A DNA stretch of 64,000 bases from Sipunculus nudus (Eukaryota; Annelida; Sipuncula; Golfingiida; Sipunculidae). Numbering within the stretch: the first letter of the stretch is position 1; each line of letters opens with the position of its first letter. A program made the position numbers and the translations under genes. The notes below the pieces were generated by a model. That model did no database searches and was not told the DNA's origin. It saw only the letters and a list, made by a program, of their open reading frames with translations. Location: contig CM049318.1 of the NCBI GenBank assembly GCA_026874595.1, positions 9,590,741 to 9,654,740 of the forward strand. The letters run 5' to 3'. Below are positions 23,120 to 35,065 of the stretch, piece by piece.

Positions 23120-24080
23120 CCCACTTTTGACACCAAATGTGTGATGGGGTTCGAGGACAACACCTTGATTGGTTTCACTTCTTTTGTTTCGAAAGTTGCC
23201 CAGAAACAAAAAAAAAAACCCCTTTCATGGGTTCTTTCCTGGGATAATATATATCACAGTGGATCGCCTCTTGTTCCTATATCAACCTGGCTTCTGTATC
23301 GGTGGTACATAGCTTGCTCCCCGAGCTAGCGATCTCCAGAGTTTGTGCTTTTAACGAAAATATTAATTTACTTACCTGTTTGTCAATCTTCCTTCCGTTC
23401 GTTGATATTCTTATTTAGAATATTAAGTGAACAGGTTTTAAGTGATCTTTCTGTTATGAATAATTATTTGTTTGCATCATATTCCTCATACAGCTCTAGC
23501 ATTCATATTGATAGAAATTTTGTTTAATATTTTATGCAATATGTGTTTTTTTCCGGACATTATTGTTGATGAGTTTTAAGAATGTGATAACGATCGTTTG
23601 TCCAGACACTTTTGTATGACAGGTTGTATAAACTTGTTTATTTCCTTGTTCTGGTTCTTTTCTGTTGTCATTGTTTTCAGGTATGTAGAAAGCGCTTTCC
23701 TTGTAATCTGCTCTCTTCAATGCGAAGTTGTAGGCTGTTTCTGCATTTTTGACTCTTTCCTGGTTTGTTATCAACATTTATGAGTACAGTGAAGACTCCA
23801 TATGCACTGAATGTGGAATGCGGCATGCGGTTTGAAAGATGTCTTATACACAGGCGGCAAAATGAACATTTATCCGTGTCGAGCTCGGATACCACGCGGA
23901 ACCGACAGGAAGCTCCTGCACAGACAAAGGCTCGACTCAGCTGTTCAGGGATCGTTGGAGTCAAAATATAACATCACAATGCATCGGGGCTTCTAAATAC
24001 GCCAGCGGCGTAGGTATAAAGGTAGCGAAGAGGACAATGTAGTGCGTTCAGGTGTGTTGGATAACATTTGTTTCAAGGTA
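23120..24080 (+). other. Possible 3' LTR of the gypsy remnant
   Basis: TGTGATGGGGTTCGAGG begins about 130 bases after the integrase frame ends, where a 3' LTR would start. GTAGGTATAAAGGTAGCG (about 24008-24025) looks like a TATA box in a GC-rich setting and would be a promoter within the LTR. No second LTR copy is present to prove it and the end is not defined. The small frames inside (23345-23996) are not supported as genes. Confidence 0.3.
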
Positions 24081-24130
24081 AATTACATAAATATGGGTAT
24101 TTTTTGTGGTAAGGACTTTACGGAATATGT

Positions 24131-24415
24131 TAAAGGGTGTTCCATGTACGCGTATATGTGTGTAAAATCGCTCATGTGATTTTGTAACTGGGGTGTTTCC
24201 ATGTTTCCGTCAGCGTATATGTGTATGTGCGTATATGCGTGAACATCCCCACAAGAAGGATTTTCACACATACGGTCTGCGTGAACTCGGGGATTCGGGG
24301 TAAAATGCTGTCACTTCACCATGTTTTGTAGAACACCGGCTTGATCCACTGTACAAATATATTAGTCTGCCAGTTCACGCATACGCATATACGCGCACAT
24401 GGAAACACACCTTAA
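24131..24415. repeat. Dispersed repeat with inverted GCGTATATG/GTGTTTCCATG ends
   Basis: GTGTTTCCATGT, CGTCAGCGTATATG and ATGCGTGAAC blocks occur in direct form at about 24170-24244. GTTCACGCATACGC...CATGGAAACAC occurs as their complement at about 24373-24408, so the stretch is ended by an inverted repeat. The same blocks recur, inverted, at 33226-33325. A small non-autonomous DNA transposon is likely. Confidence 0.5.
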
Positions 24416-25501
24416 TATTTTGTAAACATGCGCATGTAAAATGTAAACAGGTAAATCCTTGAAATGTAACAAAATTTGATTTTGAAGTTTGACTGCTTCA
24501 GACAAATGGTGGAAATCGTCCCACAGTGCCCAATCAGAAGTGATTCATTTTGAGTCGAAACGACCTCTGGCGGATGGGTGTCGATAACCTTGACCAACAT
24601 CCGCGCAGGGATAAGATCTATTTTTCACAGTGAATAATCCCTGCTTTCGGTGCCGGACTGAGGCAGGTTTGATCTGACATTTGACCCAGTCACCGTCTCA
24701 CTTGTATGATCAGTAAATGTAAACAACATGTGACTCGAGAACTCTTGGCACTCATGTCTTGTGTCAGAATGCAATAATGGTTTATCCCCCAATTCGTGCA
24801 GATAATCGTTGAAATGGATAATGTGGAAAAGACCACAAGTGTCGCTGCACTATCACAGTAATTTTACATTGTAGAAACTATCAAAGGAAGCACGTGCATA
24901 AGTTTCTGGTTACATTTACAAAACCGCGTCAAAGATATTGCATGGAAAATAGATCCACTTGTTTATCAATATATACAATATGTTTCACGGAAAAATACCT
25001 TTTGTTGTTTATATTTTGAACGGCTGTTGAAGAAGCGTACTCTATATTTGCTCCATTAACTTAATTTTTTAAATTGCGCCTCCCATTCGATATGGCTTGT
25101 TCTCGGCTGGAAAGAGTGCTGAGCGCATATATGTTTGCAACAGATCTATCCTTCACCGTCATAGAGAGATCTCGTGTGTGGAGAATCAACCTTGACTGAC
25201 TGGTCTAATTGTGGGAATGATACATGTTGGTCACCACAAAGCTCTATTAAGGCCTTTGTTGTTTAGTTTTGCTATATATATGCTACACATATCAACATGT
25301 GAACTAGAATTTGATACGATGGGCGTAGCTAGCAGCCCTGCCTGAGTGAGGTCCTCGGCCATTAGGGGTCACTTAGGAGGCTGACACGCTCTAGATCAGA
25401 ATGGCTGTCGCTGTATCTTATTGCAATAAAGAGCAGTTGGACATGTTAAATTACTGAATGAGTTAATTCCCCGTATTACCCACATAATTTAAGCACAAAC
25501 G

Positions 25502-25505
<4 letters not shown>
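24416..25505. other. Non-genic stretch
   Basis: No recognisable coding segment, and no repeat could be matched within the window. Confidence 0.45.
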
Positions 25506-25506
<1 letters not shown>

Positions 25507-25547
<41 letters not shown>

Positions 25548-26030
25548 TGATGTGAAATGTTCAGTTGGATGTGATTTTGTCTTATATGCAAATGATTCTG
25601 CTTTAATAGTAAGTAGGTCAGACCCAATGGAAAAAGAATGTAAACTTTCACTTTAATTGGGTTGTTTGTGTGTATGGGTGGAGGAGAATAGGCTTTTCAT
25701 TCATCTGGGTAAACCGAAAGTATTTCATTTGCATTAAAGCCGAATTGAAAAAAAATAATGCTTTATCTATCAAATGAACTAAAGTGGACATTATGTCTAA
25801 AAAACATGTTAAATATCTAGGAGAAGTACTTGATCAGACCCTTTCTGGAAATATAAAAGGTGACATGGGTGAAGAAAAATAATTACCGGAATAAATTTTC
25901 TGTACAGGAAACATGGAAATTTGAATTAAGGGATAAAAAATTGTTATGTTCTTCCCTACTACAGGGACTTTTTTATTACACTTGTGATAGCTGTTACTGG
26001 GGACTTACCAAGTCTATGTTGAACCTTACG
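25507..26030 (+). pseudogene. LINE reverse transcriptase C-terminal fragment (after a (AT)n tract)
   Basis: A (TA)n tract (about 25507-25544) is followed by a peptide with CDFVLYANDSALIVS, the catalytic YADD box altered to YAND. Several stops follow, then KYLGEVLDQTLSGN, FELRDKKLLCSSLLQG and DSCYWGL, in the order expected downstream of the catalytic box in LINE RTs. The altered catalytic Asp, stops and a frameshift near 25862 mark it as dead. Neither the RT N-terminus nor an endonuclease is present. Confidence 0.7.
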
Positions 26031-27114
26031 GGGCCCAATCACCAATCACCGAAAAATAGCTTCTTCCCTTTAAAAAAAATCTGTACCTGTAAAAACTTTG
26101 CCTTGAAACCGTTTGCTTACTCCTGTAAACGAGTGTTAAAAGCAGTGAACCGGGCGTGATCGGAGGTGTCAACATAAGCACAGTGCATCTGGCCATGTGT
26201 TGTGCGGAGCGACAACACGTGCAAATCAGGAGATGCCCTGACTGACTTGGCCTAACAAATATAATACATGTTCCCGCTGGCTGAAACACCGTGTGTCGCC
26301 CCTCTTAATCGGACCTCTCGTCACGCGGCCTTGTTACTGTGAACAGGCTGTGTTTACCAACACGCAGGGCTATAACAAGGAGTTAAATAGTCGTATGCGA
26401 CGCGAGGAAATGAGACTGCGTGCTGGAATGGTTTTGCTGGGGAAACTTTTGCATAAAGCAAAACTGTACTGATAGTGTGAAAGAATAGGAATAATATTGC
26501 TCCTGATTATGTACCTTTAAGTCAGAAATAAGGAAAAGTATAGGTTTAAATCAAGTGGCTCCTAAACGACCAGGTTCTTTTAAAAGTCAAACCAACATGC
26601 TGAAACACTTTCGTACGTACACTCCAAAAACTGAATATAGGATATGTTAACAAAACAAATCAACATATTAAAGAAAGGAGACACATTCTCTCGAGAGCTG
26701 TTCCATATTTACAAGCACTGATGATAGCTAACGTCCGATAATCAACACAGAAATAAACACAAGGTCGGTGATACCATTTAACAGTTTCACTAAGTTGAAA
26801 TGCCTATTGAAATGACTAGACAAAGAAATAATACTGAGAACTTGGAAAGAATTTTTTAGTTTTTATTTCAAATATATATTGTTTTAAGATAGTGATTCGA
26901 AAACATATCAGCTACTGAAATGTCTATTGTTATTTAAGACTTTTAGGGGAAATATATATGAATTGAATATGGTAATTATATACTGCTTATCAATCTACTT
27001 AGTCTTGAATCTGTTCATAAGCATCATATATCCTTTTATGCTGAATACCCAATAACGGAAATATATTGAAATGAAATTTCTACCGGAAGATCTTGAGGAA
27101 CCAAAAAGTATGCT
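26031..27114. other. Non-genic stretch before the ADH 3' end
   Basis: No domain or exon is recognised. It would hold the 3' untranslated region of the minus-strand alcohol dehydrogenase. Confidence 0.45.
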
Positions 27115-27915
27115 TTAATCATATTTCACGACAGCTCGTCCCTTATAGACACCTTCGTCCAGGTTTTTCAGAACCGTGTTAATGTCGTCCAGGGCAACCA
27201 GAGTAATCGGTGGAGCCTTGAAACTGGAGGTCTCTAGCATGCTTATCATTTCTACCAGATCTCTGCAGCATCCAACACGTACTCCCTTCACAGTGATCCC
27301 TCGTGAAATCAGTGAGCTTATCTGAATATTCAGCTGTCCGCCCATCAACCCAACAAACACTGCAGTACCACCTTTATTCAAAACTCTCGTGGCAATTGTC
27401 GCGTTTCCCGTGTGCCCACATATTCCATTACTCCACTTATGCATCTCTTTTGGGATTGTGTTACCCGATTTATGACGTCATCAAGGTTTTCGTTGGATGA
27501 GTTAAGGATTACACTATCCTCCCCAGAATCCTTTGCGACATTCAGCTTTTCCTGGTTGATGTCCAACACTAGAACTTTTACCTTATAATCACTGAATAAA
27601 ACACGTGTATGGTTTATGGCCCATAGCCCGAGGCCGCCCGCCCCAATTATTAACACCCAGCTCTGCCATTTGGCATTGAAAGCACGACAGATCGATTCTT
27701 TCAGGGTTTTCGTTGCACAGTATGTTGACAACGCGCTACAAGGTAGCATGCAGGCTACTTCCGGTTTGATATGGTCGGGGCATTTGACAACGAGGCTCCA
27801 GTGACTCACAGGAACATATGTACCGTAACCTCCAGGGTTCAACCCTTGATCTAGCGACACAAGATTCAAACATGTCTAATTAGCTGAAAATCTGATGTGA
27901 AAACTATACCAAATA

Positions 27916-27935
27916 TATACCAAATATTTGGTATA
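27916..27935. repeat. Perfect 20-bp AT-rich palindrome
   Basis: TATACCAAATATTTGGTATA reads the same on both strands and is flanked by further TATACCAAAT copies (27905 and 27951). It lies in the ADH intron just upstream of exon C. It may be chance in AT-rich DNA or a small insertion scar. Confidence 0.8.
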
Positions 27936-29077
27936 TCCGATATACCAAATTAACATCAAAAGGATAGCGGTAAGCTTTAGCAACCGAATTATATAAAACT
28001 TGTCTGTAATATGCAAAAGGCACCAACAGAGATGCTCATATATATTTTAAACCACCAGTTATCATACTGGAAATCAATGAAAGATATAAATGACCAGTCG
28101 GCGTATGTTTTCCGACTTATATATTCGAATGGTCATCCATTGATTTTAAAATAATGCAGGCTACAGTTTTTTGTTATAGCACTATATTAACATATAACAA
28201 ATTTAACCATTTTTTTTATCGGCTAAAAAATAAGTGAAAGCCAAAGTCGCTCGGCTTTTATTTTAAAGATCAAAATAACAAATTTTAAAGGCAAAAGCCA
28301 ATTACGCTTCTACAATCGTCGCCCGATCGTATGACAATTTTCTAGAAATAAGGTCAAGGTCAAAACAAATATCAGGTGCAAATCTGTCCTTATCTGCCGA
28401 AAGGTCCGCACAAACACGAGCAGAAGGGAGAAAGAAAAGAGAGGTAAAAAATATGAATAGTAAACTGTATTTGCCCTCCCGGGGGCTGTCTATGTGACCA
28501 CAAAATAAAAACGAAAGTATTAATACATAAAATAAAACTCATCAACCCATATACCGAAGGGGGGGGGGGGGGGGGGAGTTAAATATCTTATAGGTTTATT
28601 ATTTCATTAATTTATCTTAAAGGTTATTGCGATGCATACAATTTTTAGAGTTCAAATTAATGAAGAATGTCTATTTTACGTAACCTATTTGCTATTATAT
28701 ATTCCTATTCAGCCTATATGAGCTGTATTCACTGACCAATATCTTTTGTTCCAAATGGGTTGTTTTCACATAAGTTTGTGTCGCCACCCGACACGTGTCA
28801 CATGACCGGCAACCCGACCACGGGTACACCACAACGTGGTCTCCGACAGCGAGACAGTCACCAATAGCGCTAATTACTCCAGCAATCTCCTGACCTATCA
28901 CAATCTGGTTGAAGTCGTCCCCTGAAATCATAGGTAAACACAGCATCGGCGAGAAAAAGATCAAGTTAATTCAGAATAATTGGACAGGAAAATTTATTGG
29001 GTGTCACTGGCAAATTATATATACGCATTTTCAATACCAGATTTAATTCAATTTCCATTAACAGATGTAAGTGTTAC

Positions 29078-29392
29078 TCAATTAAAATATGTACATAAAT
29101 GTACTATCTTTCATAAGAGGAAATCTAGGTTACTCAGACGCCTGCATCTTTATAAATCGGCTAATTATATATTTTAGTTGCGGATTTATTTCAAGCTTAA
29201 TTTAACAAAAAAAAAACACAAGTTTGGAATTAAAGCTCTAGTGCAACAAGACTAAAATATGTGCAGAAACATGAAATCTTTCATAATTGAACATCTAGGT
29301 TGCTCAGACGCGTATGTGTTGGTAACATATTTATTCAAGTATAATTTAACCAAAACAAAGTTTGGAATTAAAGCTCTGGTGCCAAATTTGGA
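29078..29392. repeat. Two-copy tandem duplication in the ADH intron, ~172-bp period
   Basis: Copies begin near 29080 and 29252. Shared blocks are TAAAATATGT(A/G)CA, ATCTTTCATAA, ATCTAGGTT(A/G)CTCAGACGC, ATTTATTCAAG or ATTTCAAGC, TAATTTAAC and AAGTTTGGAATTAAAGCTCT. The second copy is shorter by about 30 bases. Confidence 0.65.
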
Positions 29393-29837
29393 ATACCTTG
29401 TGACATCTTACATCGTAAAGATAAAATTGTTTTCCTTTCATGTGCTTAATCATAAACATACATTTACTATATCATTTTCGAGTGCCAGACGCTAGTACTC
29501 TTACGTTTCTCTTGATAATACATCAATTCTTGTCCTACATATTAACATTACTGTTTCTTAGACTAAGTTAGCCTTCCACAAATTCTTTGGAACTGTATGT
29601 ATTATCCTATGAGCTTCTCTTGTTTTTCTTACAACCGCAGTAATGCGAATAGATCCACCTACTGGGAATTTTCGTTTTATGCAAATTACCTGAATTATTT
29701 TGTTCCCCAATCTTTATTCATATGTCATGGGTTGAATTTGAAGCATTAATAAAGTATATCCTTAAGGCATCTTTTCAGACATTTTATCACTAATCATTTT
29801 CGTATCACAAACACGTTTGGCACTGTTCAGATGATGA

Positions 29838-29840
29838 ACC

Positions 29841-29890
<50 letters not shown>

Positions 29891-29892
29891 TT
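29838..29892. repeat. (TA)n microsatellite in the ADH intron
   Basis: Interrupted TA tract. Also in this intron are poly-G runs at 28560-28576 and 30071-30086. Confidence 0.85.
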
Positions 29893-30837
29893 ATTGTTAA
29901 CAGTTATTAGGCATTTATATTAGGATGAGAGATAACTTTGGCACTTTCACTTAGGCCTATTGGTATAACCTAAGTGGAGGTCATTTAATTAGCAGCGCCT
30001 TTTTAAGTTCTCATATTTCACCGAGCTATTTCCACCTTTCCGGGTCCCAATGGAAGCCCACATATAATACCCGGGGGGGGGGGGGGCAAATCAGATCGAT
30101 CGAAACTTAAGTGACGTCATGAACGTGATGCACTATATGCTTTAGTGTCATCTGGAATGCCGAGGTGACAACACGATCTAAGTCTGGATCGTTTCAGACA
30201 GACAGAGAAACTGTGAATTTCAAAAAGAATAGTTGACCGAACTTCCATGGCCAAGACATCCATGAGAAAGCACAGGGAGTAGCAGGGCCGTGGAAGTGAA
30301 AACTTACGATAAAACGAAACCGATATTAGTAATTGGGTGTGACATAACCCTCCGTTTCTGACCCACCTGTAGATCGTGTATTGGGGCTGACTCATCTTAA
30401 GATAGGAGATTCAATTTCCGATGTTGGTTATTGGGTAAGACCCATCTTATGATGTGCCAGATCGGAAGATGGCGCGCAACATATACATGCATGTATATTA
30501 AGTTCATTATTTAAAAAACGCAGGTCCCATCTACTCACCCAAGTAATACCTCGCATTTTTCCCATCTTCCCCGGGTTCATCGGCCATAAAATGTAGGTCG
30601 GAGTGACAGACGCCGGCGCCCGTGGTCTTCACCAGGACTCCCTCTGGTGGTACGCTCGGTACTGGTCTGGTGGTCAGCTTCAATTGCTGACCTACCCCCT
30701 GCATAGCGGCACACCGCCATACCTGACAAAAAGGATTTAGTTTTGCGTAAAATGTTATCATTGCTATCACGCAGCACGCATGGATATTTATACTAACATT
30801 GACTCAGGTGGCGGGAGATAAATACAGGAAAAGTTTT

Positions 30838-30858
30838 CATATAATATTAATAATAATG

Positions 30859-30892
<34 letters not shown>
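30838..30892. repeat. (AAT)n microsatellite
   Basis: ATAATAATA tract upstream of the ADH exons. 30893-31525 shows nothing recognisable. Confidence 0.85.
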
Positions 30893-31525
30893 TAATGACT
30901 TTATATATAATAAATATTAGTTATATGATTAATTTGCAATGCTCACTTACCCTCTCACACAGATGATAATAGAACAATATTAATATTTTTATTTTTTTTT
31001 AATTTAATGAATAATTAACATTACTTTAGTGATCAGAAGAATTAGTATTTGTATGTAAAAGATAAACGTAACGTAAAATGAAGTGTGTAAAATTTTACTA
31101 TATCAACCAAAAATAAGAGGCTTCAGTAAATTTTGATCGTAAATCGACAGTGTAAGTTTGATAGCGATTGCAAAATTGTGGCCAGTAGAGTGGGGCCATA
31201 CATCGTGACAAACAGAAAAATGCAACTGACTAATATGCTTGCAGAAATCTTCGATTTCCGGAAAGCAATAAAGCATACAATGTTCCCAACTGTCTGTTGC
31301 TATTTGGGACCCAACAGAGCAATATTTGTCGCCTGTCTGATAGCTAAAACCTAGTTGTCATAACAGTCCGTGCCTACATGAATCATGTCTACTGGATACT
31401 GAAACACCATCGTGGCAATCACCAACCATAAGGTTTGCCGGGGAATTAGTGTACGTTAATACAGTGTATTTTTAACTAGAAATATGTTTTCTTAGGACTG
31501 GGAGGTTCCAAAATCAAATGCGTGC

Positions 31526-31770
31526 ATTCGCTTATTCGACTAATATTCCCAGATTCATTCGAGTGAAATTATATTTGTGGATATTCCTTGATGACATTCC
31601 TTAATCCGGACCATGTGCAGAACCACCCAAAAATCCAATCATTTCTTTGTTATTATTTTTCCGAAATGACCTGAAAATTTCATGAGATTCAAATAAATGA
31701 CTGCCTGAGTTATGTTGTGAACAAACACACGTAAACACGCACACGCACGCATTAACTCGCACACGAACGC
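31526..31770 (+). mobile_element. RTE-type LINE 3' tail, copy 2
   Basis: A direct, diverged copy of 482-722: GATATTCCTT, CCGGACCATGTGC, TTTCCGAAATG, CCTGAAAATTTCAT, GAGATTC, GAGTTATGTTGTG, then ACAAACACACG and a CACG-rich tail. No coding part remains. Confidence 0.5.
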
Positions 31771-31869
31771 ATGCACTTCTAAGAGAGGTAAATATGTAAT
31801 AAGGCGACATCAGAATACACATTAATTCTATTTGGTTTCCTTCTGTTATATTATATTTATATTGCTCGA

Positions 31870-31916
31870 AGTATCTCTCTCTCTCTCTATCTCCCCCTAA
31901 ATTTATCAAACGTTTT

Positions 31917-31960
<44 letters not shown>

Positions 31961-32016
31961 AATTCATCATCATGCTCACTCTTTCTCCATAAATTCATAA
32001 TCACACTCACTCTTAC

Positions 32017-32050
<34 letters not shown>

Positions 32051-32125
32051 CATAAATTCATCATCACATTCTCTCATCATAAATTCATCATCATCACGCT
32101 TCTCTATCTTTCTGTCTCCCTGTCT
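31870..32125. repeat. (TC)n microsatellite mixed with a CATAAATTCATCATCA minisatellite
   Basis: CT-repeat tracts (31871-31890, 31919-31956, 32035-32051) alternate with at least four copies of CATAAATTCAT(C/A)ATCA followed by CACTCTC-like stretches. A TGTC tract lies at 32017-32037. This is a composite simple repeat. Confidence 0.75.
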
Positions 32126-32129
32126 CTCA

Positions 32130-33105
32130 ATTAATCAATCATTGTGATGGCGACAGTTACTAGTAAATGTTCAAAAGCAGTAATATACTCACGTTATCTG
32201 CACGATCGGAGTAACTCATGGTCACCTTCTGTTGCTTACCTGTACGTGTGCATCAATCTAAACACTCAGTTACACCTGCCGCTTTATGTAGCTGGTGACC
32301 TAGATATACAGATAAACGCTAAATATACATGTACCTCCATGGACAAATCCGATTAGCTGGCAGGACTAACCCAGATCGCGCATGAGTGCGTTAAAAAATA
32401 TATATGTATATATACTATGCAACATTAGTGGCGCGGGGTCCCTGCTTTTGGATCCACGCATTTCTGGAAGTCTCCTATAATTTAAACTGGTATCAACCAT
32501 TTTAACTTAGATATTGCAAATGTGCAGACTGTTAAGACAAATACATGTATTCCCATAACTGAAACCGCATTTTTAACAATTTCTCACCAATTATAAATTT
32601 TGCTCCATTTTATGCAAAGTTTGTCTTACTCTTTCTCAGTCTACCTGTCCCCCTTAGGATTTTTTTTTCTGACCATATGTTTATACCAAGAGACTAACGT
32701 TAGTTATTTTGGTATTTAAATAAAATAGCACTGTCATACACATAGAAACACACATGTAAGCACATGTGGGACATTTACACAAGGTAAGCCATGGGTCCAT
32801 AATATATATATGTGTGTATGTTTATATAACTTTTTAGGGTCTTGATGAAACATTTAAAATAAATTAGCGTCTGTATGAAATTTATTTTAAACATATATAT
32901 ATATACTTAATCACATTTTAAATACATTTTAATTAAATATAATGTTTCAGAAGAAAAGTTATTATGGTTCCAGTATCAGTTAAATCTAAACCAGGTTTAC
33001 ATATATACATTTCATAGTAAACTCATAATCGGAACCAAAGTCTTTAATCTTATAATTTTATATATAGGATTTCCAATATATAAATATTATTCTCTGACAA
33101 GTGGG
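32130..33105. other. Non-genic AT-rich stretch
   Basis: The small frame at 32144-32356 has no recognisable domain. TATATA tracts occur. Nothing further is supported. Confidence 0.45.
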
Positions 33106-33109
33106 GGAA

Positions 33110-33210
33110 CATTACATTGACCGCCCCCCCCCCCCCCCCCCTGCGAAAATGTGGGAGGGGGGGGGGCGGTTATGGGATACATACCCCCACCCCAAATTGA
33201 TGCCCCTGCC
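33110..33210. repeat. Poly-C/poly-G MITE fragment
   Basis: A poly-C run (about 33123-33141) and a poly-G run (33156-33168) lie close together, followed by CATACCCCCACCCC and TTGATGCCCCTG. The pattern matches the GGCGTCAA-ended stretch at 17752-18142. Confidence 0.4.
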
Positions 33211-33225
33211 TATGACGATTTCACA

Positions 33226-33325
33226 AATATATGCACATACGCTGACGGATACATGGAAACAGAACATTTACATAATCTTATGAGCGATTGTTCACGCATG
33301 TAGGCGCACATTGAAACACAAGTTT
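33226..33325. repeat. Inverted copy of the 24131-24415 repeat
   Basis: Reverse-complement match to 24143-24244, sharing CATACGCTGACGGA, ACATGGAAACA, GAGCGATT and GTTCACGCATG blocks. Confidence 0.5.
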
Positions 33326-33800
33326 AAACGAGTGAAGGGTCAAGAGCGTGACTTGTAAACCTGGGCATATATCAAAATGAGACAAAAGTACAATGAGACC
33401 GTGTCAATCATTTTACAACGGAAACAGGTTGCTCAAGGATATATACCCTCACGGTAGTCAACTGTCCATATTTTATTCCGTACAATATACATATATTTTC
33501 CCACACAGCCATGCACAAACGTTCACATATTTAAACACAGCCTTTTTATTTATTCTTCCGAGAACAAGTGTGGCGCCCCCTGTCAGTAATTACACACACC
33601 GCCATCCGTTATCATGTGGCCCAAATACAAATAAGTATTAGTTACTACCAGCATTTATCATTTAAAGAAATTCTTATCAACTGCACTCCAGGATACATCA
33701 TACTAATCAGTACTTGATATAACCTTTAAGTAGTGCTTTACGTATCAGGTTTGAGATATGCCGCAATCACTTGAGTTTTACGCAGACACAAGAACATTAT

Positions 33801-35065
33801 AAACAAGAGCACCGAAAATGGTGCATTATACGCCCGTTGCATATTTTGTGACTTCTGACCTCATTAAATATGCGTGAATATGCTGAGAGTGTTATTTAGG
33901 TGAGAAAATGTATTGGTTAATACTCATCATAAATTATATGAAAATCCATAAGATCTTTGGTAAGTCTGGGTGGTGCCATCAAAGTGTGGGGATCCCTGAC
34001 CTCATTAAATGTGCATGAATTTTGTTGAAAATTTAATTGAGGTGAGAAACTCTATTAAGTACAATGAGTTACATAAAAATCCATAGGAGTTTGTGAAAGT
34101 CACCATGTGCCTCCAAAGTGCGATAACCTGTGACCTTAATAAGTATACGTGAATTTTGCTGGAAATCAAACGTAGGCGAGATATTTTATTGATCAACATA
34201 TCTGTTGATTTTTATCAAAACCCATCATATTCCTCGTAAGTTATCGCAGCGACACAACGAAGTAGCCTAGTGACCTCTGACCTTATTTAATATGCGCAAA
34301 ATCGAACCTGGGCGAAATAATCTATTGGTGAGAAGTGAGTTTCGTGAAAACCTAGACAGAGTGTCCGTCTCTATAGTACAGAGACGGAGAGCGCTGCATG
34401 CATTCTTGTGGTGCCTTTGGCCAAATTAGAAAACATAATCTAGCTAACATACCCTTAACTACGACACCCTACTTGTTTTTTTTTTCTCGCTCAATTATTA
34501 AAATGAAACATATAATACAGGTGCAAAGTTAAGAAGCGATGCTCGCAGGTTTCAAACCAAACATGACATGTTGCTTTAGGGTCAAGGACACGGGGAGAAG
34601 CCAGTTTTCAAAGTCTTTCCTCTGATTGGCTCTTAGGTTTCAGGCTCATCAATCATGGAAATCCAACTTAATTCCAAGCATAATATTTACTGCCTGGTCC
34701 CAAAATAGTGCCATCTAGTGAATAAAACAGAAAGTGCAAGCGAAACTATTGTTCCAAGCGGGGCTAGTAGCAGCCTGTAAATTTTCTCATTTTCACTTAT
34801 TAGAAATGGTTCACACATCCAGTAAAGACCCACGTTTGTTTATTTTAAGCTTATTATCTGATTTGTTTAAATATCTGTGTCCTCGCTCCCAAACCAATAT
34901 TTTCAATTGAGTGCTCATAAGCTGGGAGGCTTTCTAAGTAGGCTAGTGAAAACCCATCAACGCCCCGATAAGTTATCGCGACGACACTAAAAGAAAACGG
35001 ACGGACGGACAGCAGGAGAAACGGACAGACGGTGGGTCTACTATGATAAGTCCCGTCATAGACTT
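33801..35065 (-). mobile_element. Family C non-autonomous element, same 3' terminus as families A and B
   Basis: Read on the minus strand, it starts near 35065 with GTCTATGACGGGACTTATCATAGTAGACCCA (given here as a landmark at 35030-35062) and a GTCCGTCCGTCC tract (about 34992-35033). It ends with the hairpin GCACCATTTTCGGTGC (33809-33824) followed by CTTGTTT (33801-33807). The core (33830-34370) is about four diverged units of about 140 bases, each with a TGACCTCATT-like block, an ATGCGTGAAT block, GGTGAGAAA and ATCCATA. One perfect TGACCT-C-TGACCT is at 34271-34283. Between 34371 and 34960 lies unrelated sequence, perhaps another insertion. No coding capacity. Confidence 0.55.

Larger units (their letters stand above)
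27115..30722 (-). pseudogene. Zinc-dependent alcohol dehydrogenase, three exons, two frameshifts
   Basis: Medium-chain ADH, oxidising alcohols with NAD. Exon A (30539-30722) carries GVGQQLKL and the catalytic-zinc GAGVCHSDLH. Exon B (28737-28921) carries IGQEIAGV, VGDHVVVYPWSGC and the structural-zinc Cys cluster C-x2-C-x2-C. Exon C (27115-27850) carries GGYGTYVPV, the Rossmann GAGGLG and an acidic VLVLDINQEKL suggesting NAD, and ends at VVKYD. Junctions have AG acceptors and GT donors (A ends G|GTGAGT; B ends G|GTCAGT) and phases agree. Exon B lacks one base just after the third structural Cys, and exon C has an extra dinucleotide at a CACAC near 27420-27435. Both break the frame although the other frame continues the family pattern, so it is a young pseudogene or sequence error. 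A 5' exon with the start codon is not found. Confidence 0.75.
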
